From Acidobacteriota bacterium (lineage in GTDB: Bacteria > Acidobacteriota > Thermoanaerobaculia > Thermoanaerobaculales > Thermoanaerobaculaceae), in contig DAIDOU010000101.1 in NCBI GenBank assembly GCA_027458945.1, positions 1 to 54,479 on the forward strand: 54,479 bases of DNA, given 5' to 3'. The notes under the pieces were generated by a model. It was not told where the DNA came from and did no database searches. It worked only from the letters and a program-made list of their open reading frames with translations. This document shows positions 51,262-54,479 of this stretch, in pieces. Numbering within the stretch: position 1 is the first letter of the stretch; each line of letters begins with the position of its first letter. A program made the translations under genes and the position numbers.

Positions 51262-51405
51262 AGATGGATCGAGCATGCTCTCCGCGGCGGCATCGACGGC
51301 GTCCATGAAGACTTCGCCGAGACCAGCTCGTCGGTTCTCGTACCAGCTTGCGGCAGCACGGTACTCGTCGAGCGCTTCACCATGCCCACGCCAGGCGAGA
51401 CTCAC
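51262..51405 (-). pseudogene. ParE/RelE-type toxin N-terminal stub
   Basis: The first 48 residues (MSLAWRGHGEALDEYRAAA, WYENRRAGLGEVFMDAVDAAAESM) match the N-terminal helices of ParE toxins. The remaining toxin strands are not recognisable between here and the IS30 remnant at 51155, which continues in the same frame. No antitoxin gene lies upstream; the next gene is a histidine kinase. It is a broken toxin left by IS30 insertion or deletion. Confidence 0.68.
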
Positions 51406-51477
51406 TTGCGACGTGCGGCCGACACACCCCGAGACTGAGAAGGCGACCCTTATCCGTTGCTTGTCCGCCAGGGGGCC

Positions 51478-52920
51478 TCAAGCCCGGCCCCGCCCGTGAC
51501 GGGCATCTACCTCATCAAGGGCGTCCGTGCCAGTCGGGCGCACGGGGAGGGACACGACGAACACCGCGCCGTCGTCGCTATCGGGTGACTCCGTCGTGAT
51601 GCGACCACCGTGCGACGTCGCGATTTCGCTTGCAATTGCGAGGCCTAAACCGCTCCCGCTGTCACCGGTGGCGGCGGAACGTGCGCGGGCGGGGTCCAGT
51701 CGGGTGAATCGATCGAAGATCCGCAGCCGATCTTCGGCAGGGATCGGGATACCGTCGTTGGCGATCGTGATGACCGCATCCCCACCCCTCTCCGTCAGTG
51801 AGATGGAGACCGTCGACCGGGCATGTCGCACCGCGTTGTCTCCGATGTTGCGCACCAACCGGGCGAGATCTCCACGTCGGCCCATTGTCCGCACGGCCTG
51901 GAGGTCGACCAGTCGTACGGCAACCTGGCCGAGCTGTTCCATCCGGTGGAACTCGTCGATGACGATCTCATCGAGATCGACCGCCTCGAGGTCGTCGCGC
52001 TGACGCCCCTCGTCCGTATGCGCGAGGAAGAGGAGGTCGTCAATGAGTGAAGACATCCGGACCGCTTGCACCTGGACTGCGCGAAGTGCGGTCAGCGCAT
52101 CGGATCGGGTCAATGGATTGAGGGCGACCTCCACCTGGGCCCGCAGCGTGGCGAGCGGGCTTCTCAGCTCGTGCGACGCGTCTCCGATGAACCTCTTCTG
52201 TTTGAGCGCGGAGGCTTCGAGGAGATCGAGCATGTGGTTGACCGTGACCGCAAGTCGCGACACCTCGTCACGAGATCCCGGGACGGGAACCCGCTGACTG
52301 GGGTCCGACCCGATCGCCGCGGCCTGCCGGCGGATGCTCTCGATGGGCTTCAGGGACCGTCCGACCGCGGAGCGGATGGTCAATGCAACGATCACGATCA
52401 AGCTCGGAACTGCCGCAGCGAGGGACCAGCTGAGGGTGTTTGTCGCCGTGTCGACGTGCGCGAGCGACGTCGCGACATAGACCCATCCGGGCCCGCCGGG
52501 AAGAGTTGCCGGGTGCGTGACGACCCGAAACGACTGCGACTCGTCCCCGATCGGCAGCGTCTGCAGGGTCACGAAAGTGTCGTGGATGGCGGACGGGGGC
52601 CGGCTCAGGATCGGTGGCTCTCCGAGAACGTTGTCGGATGCCGAGGTCACCGCATTGGTCTGGTTGACGACCTGCACCAAGCTGCTGCCGTCGACGGGGG
52701 TCGGGAGAGTTGGTTGCGCGGCCGAGTGCATCAGGAGAGCCGACACGTCACGCGCTCGCGTCAAGGCGGAGGCGTCGAGGCTCGAGATCAGCGACTGATG
52801 CACCAGCGCGACGATAGCGACTGCGCCGAACGTCATGATGATGGCCAGGACACCGACGGCGGCGAATGTGACCCGGGCACGGACGCCCCACTGCCGGTGG
52901 TGGAACCGTGAGCGCATCAT
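51478..52920 (-). CDS. Sensor histidine kinase (second system)
   Basis: The 480-residue kinase has TM helices at about 19-42 and 165-188, a sensor loop of about 120 residues, a HAMP region and the HisKA box IGDASHELRSPL (His250). The HATPase domain follows with RNIGDNAVRHA, DRFTRLDPARAR and SGSGLGLAIASEI. It resembles MprB/TcrY-type kinases. The ATG overlaps the response regulator stop by four bases. A small secreted protein gene diverges from the pair. Confidence 0.92.
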   Translation of the reverse strand: MMRSRFHHRQWGVRARVTFAAVGVLAIIMTFGAVAIVALVHQSLISSLDASALTRARDVSALLMHSAAQPTLPTPVDGSSLVQVVNQTNAVTSASDNVLGEPPILSRPPSAIHDTFVTLQTLPIGDESQSFRVVTHPATLPGGPGWVYVATSLAHVDTATNTLSWSLAAAVPSLIVIVALTIRSAVGRSLKPIESIRRQAAAIGSDPSQRVPVPGSRDEVSRLAVTVNHMLDLLEASALKQKRFIGDASHELRSPLATLRAQVEVALNPLTRSDALTALRAVQVQAVRMSSLIDDLLFLAHTDEGRQRDDLEAVDLDEIVIDEFHRMEQLGQVAVRLVDLQAVRTMGRRGDLARLVRNIGDNAVRHARSTVSISLTERGGDAVITIANDGIPIPAEDRLRIFDRFTRLDPARARSAATGDSGSGLGLAIASEIATSHGGRITTESPDSDDGAVFVVSLPVRPTGTDALDEVDARHGRGRA

Positions 52921-53618
52921 CCGGGACCCGGCCGCGCCGCGGGCGACTCCACGGCATCAAGCGAATAACCGACCCCGCGAACCGTCTGGATGTCGTGGCG
53001 CCCGAAGGGGCGATCGATTTTGCGACGAAGGTAGCCGATGTACACATCGACGATATTCGAGTCGATGTCGAGCTCTGCGTCCCACACATGCCGCGCGATG
53101 GTGGCGCGACTGGAGACGATCCCGCGTCGATACATGAGGAATTCGAGAAGGGAGAACTCCCGCGCAGTGAGCGATATCTCGGTTTCGCCCCTCCAACACC
53201 TGCGGGCGGCGGGGTCGATGCTGAGGTCGCCGAGAGTCAGCTTGGGCGATCGATCGGCAGGTGAACGCCGGAGCAGGGCCCGGATGCGGGCGCCAAGTAC
53301 CAGGAATGAGAATGGTTTCGAGAGATAGTCGTCCGCCCCGAGGTCAAGCGCTTCGGCTTCGTCGTGTTCGCCGTCCTTCGCCGTGAGCATCAGGATGGGC
53401 ACCTTCGATCCGTTCTGGCGGACACGCCGGCACACTTCGAATCCAGAGATCCCGGGAAGCATGAGGTCGAGGACCAGGATGTCGAAATCGTTCTCCGTGG
53501 CCATCCAGAGTCCCTCGATGCCATCCGGCGCGGTCTCAACCTGGAATCCCTCAGAACCAAGCCCGACGGCCAGAGCCGCGAGCATCTCGGCATCGTCGTC
53601 GATGACGAGAACCCGCAT
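52917..53618 (-). CDS. OmpR/MprA-type response regulator (second system)
   Basis: The 233-residue protein has receiver motifs IDDDAE, Asp51 in DILVLDLMLPG, LTAKDG and DDYLSKPF, and a winged-helix output domain (LTAREFSLLEFLMYRRGIVSS, NIVDVYIGYLRRKID, VRGVGYSLD). It resembles MprA/TcrX-type regulators. It is coupled to the kinase by ATGA. Its start faces the secreted protein at 53810 across 191 bp, where its binding sites probably lie. Confidence 0.93.
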   Translation of the reverse strand: MRVLVIDDDAEMLAALAVGLGSEGFQVETAPDGIEGLWMATENDFDILVLDLMLPGISGFEVCRRVRQNGSKVPILMLTAKDGEHDEAEALDLGADDYLSKPFSFLVLGARIRALLRRSPADRSPKLTLGDLSIDPAARRCWRGETEISLTAREFSLLEFLMYRRGIVSSRATIARHVWDAELDIDSNIVDVYIGYLRRKIDRPFGRHDIQTVRGVGYSLDAVESPAARPGPG

Positions 53619-53809
53619 CGCCGACCCCGTCCCCGCCCGATCGGAATCGTCGAGCTACCCGCCCATTCTTGTCCGCATGGCTGAGACGGCCGTGAGAGCG
53701 CAGCACGGCCACAACCGCAGGCGAATCCCCAGGCGAACTTATTTCCGGCTCATTCGGCTGTGACAGTTTCTCCATGTCCAAGCGGACGACGAACAAGGAG
53801 AAGACACAC

Positions 53810-54103
53810 ATGCAGAAGAAGAAGAAGACCGTCATCACCACTCTCGCGATCCTCGGCGGGCTTGGCTTGGCCTCTGTCGGCACGAGCGCTGCCATGGCGA
53901 GCACGCCGTCGGCACCGCCAAGCACGTCGACCTCATCTAGCACGGAGACCACCACCCCTGAGACCGCAGGCGCGACGGAGACCCCCGACGCACCGGAGAC
54001 CGGAGCGACCGCGGAATCCTCGACCGCGAACGATGGCCCCGGCGGCCACGCCGACGCACCGGGTGCCGACGTCAACCACGAGGGCGGAGACTCCGAGAAG
54101 TAG
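53810..54103 (+). CDS. Small secreted Ser/Thr/Glu-rich protein
   Basis: The 97-residue protein has a signal peptide (MQKKKKTVITTLAILGGLGLAS, cleavage near AMAS) and a low-complexity mature chain rich in Ser, Thr, Glu and Pro, ending acidic. The ATG at 53810 is chosen over one 36 bases upstream because AAGGAG lies nine bases before it. Its signal region is similar to that of the protein at 13737, which also diverges from a two-component system. No domain is recognised. Confidence 0.75.
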   Translation: MQKKKKTVITTLAILGGLGLASVGTSAAMASTPSAPPSTSTSSSTETTTPETAGATETPDAPETGATAESSTANDGPGGHADAPGADVNHEGGDSEK

Positions 54104-54124
54104 AAGAACTCGGGAATCCCGCCG

Positions 54125-54159
54125 AAGCCGCCCCGCGCATCCCGTGCGCGGGGCGGCTT
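54125..54159 (+). terminator. 14-bp hairpin terminator after the secreted protein
   Basis: aagccgccccgcgc (54125-54138) pairs perfectly with 54146-54159 around the loop atcccgt, 22 bp after the stop codon. There is no T-tract, as is common in high-GC actinobacteria. Confidence 0.8.
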
Positions 54160-54175
54160 CGCGCGCCGGCGTTAC

Positions 54176-54310
54176 TTCTGCGAAGAGACGCGCAGGACCA
54201 GATCCACCCGCGAACCCAACCCCGGGGTCGAGGTGACCCGCACTCGGCCATGATGAGCGTGGACCGATCCTCGTGACCGCCGAGAGCCCGAGCCCGTGAC
54301 CGGACGAAGA
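54176..54310 (-). pseudogene. Histidine kinase C-terminal remnant with frameshift
   Basis: The minus strand reads GHGLGLSAV (the ATP-lid G-box), then after a one-frame change VHAHHGRVRVTSTPGLGSRVD and a stop after RVSSQK. This is the end of a HATPase domain. The rest of the kinase is missing, so it is a relic of another two-component system. Confidence 0.65.
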
Positions 54311-54417
54311 GTGATCACCTCGACCGCTTCTCAGTTATGAGCCTCCAAGTCTCACCGCGAGCGGCCCAAGAGGTCGCAATTTGCAATAAGACTCGGTTGG
54401 TCGGGATGACAGTCTTC

Positions 54418-54479
54418 CTACCTTCGCTTCGAGGCCGATCTGCCCAACGAGACCTGGCAATCCAACTTCACCCACTGGC
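54418..54479 (+). pseudogene. IS481-like transposase fragment at the window edge
   Basis: The frame reads SYLRFEADLPNETWQSNFTHW, matching the first catalytic strand of IS481-type rve transposases, where WQSDFTH is usual. Here the Asp is Asn. No start or HTH is seen upstream, so it is a broken copy; the rest may continue beyond the window. Confidence 0.6.

Overview
The window looks like two different bacteria joined together. Bases 1 to about 10.3 kb carry genes of a high-GC Gram-negative proteobacterium. The clearest sign is a 1,046-residue TonB-dependent outer-membrane receptor, which has no use in a cell without an outer membrane. With it come a GntR-type regulator tail, a GlcD-type FAD oxidase, a DmdA-like aminomethyltransferase, a long PLP-dependent Cys/Met-type enzyme and an Lrp/AsnC regulator. 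From about 10.6 kb to the end the genes are those of an actinobacterium, most likely Microbacteriaceae: a leaderless furA in front of katG, an NDMA-dependent alcohol dehydrogenase, DUF427, DinB/mycothiol-type proteins and many GTG starts. The change falls inside an intact katG reading frame, between about 10.25 and 10.6 kb. A chimeric assembly at this conserved gene is the simplest explanation. Transfer by recombination is the alternative.

Layout of the left part: end of a GntR/FCD regulator, a 20-bp palindrome, the receptor, a strong two-way hairpin, then a leftward operon (PLP enzyme, DmdA-like protein, FAD oxidase). The operon diverges from the lrp gene across two TTGGC palindromes. Together this reads as uptake and breakdown of a small methylated or sulfur/amino compound.

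Layout of the actinobacterial core (10.6-39.7 kb): furA-katG peroxide defence; a two-component system divergent from a redox operon (two small secreted Pro/Ala/Ser-rich proteins, an ApbE flavin transferase, and a membrane ferric-reductase/ferredoxin fusion); a GT4-toroid-GH130 mannoside operon; a CPA antiporter; an osmoprotectant ABC transporter followed by a flavin disulfide reductase; DUF427; DinB; an unusual pyruvate-kinase-like protein; a SipW-type signal peptidase fused to four Ig-like repeats beside a TasA-like secreted protein; a DMT exporter; an aldehyde dehydrogenase divergent from an NDMA-type alcohol dehydrogenase; and a MoxR/VWA pair.

Layout of the accessory part (39.7-54.5 kb): an IS3 scar, a small toxin-antitoxin pair, a 5'-truncated IS110, tRNA-Pro(GGG), a complete IS481-family element with a 15-bp target duplication, and a three-gene overlapping operon of AbiEi, AbiEii and a TOTE-type primase-helicase (the best candidate here for a little-described defence system). 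After these comes a stack of broken IS1595, IS21, IS3 and IS30 elements ending in a ParE-like toxin stub. A second two-component system with a divergent small secreted protein follows. The window ends in a frameshifted kinase remnant and the start of another IS481-like transposase fragment.
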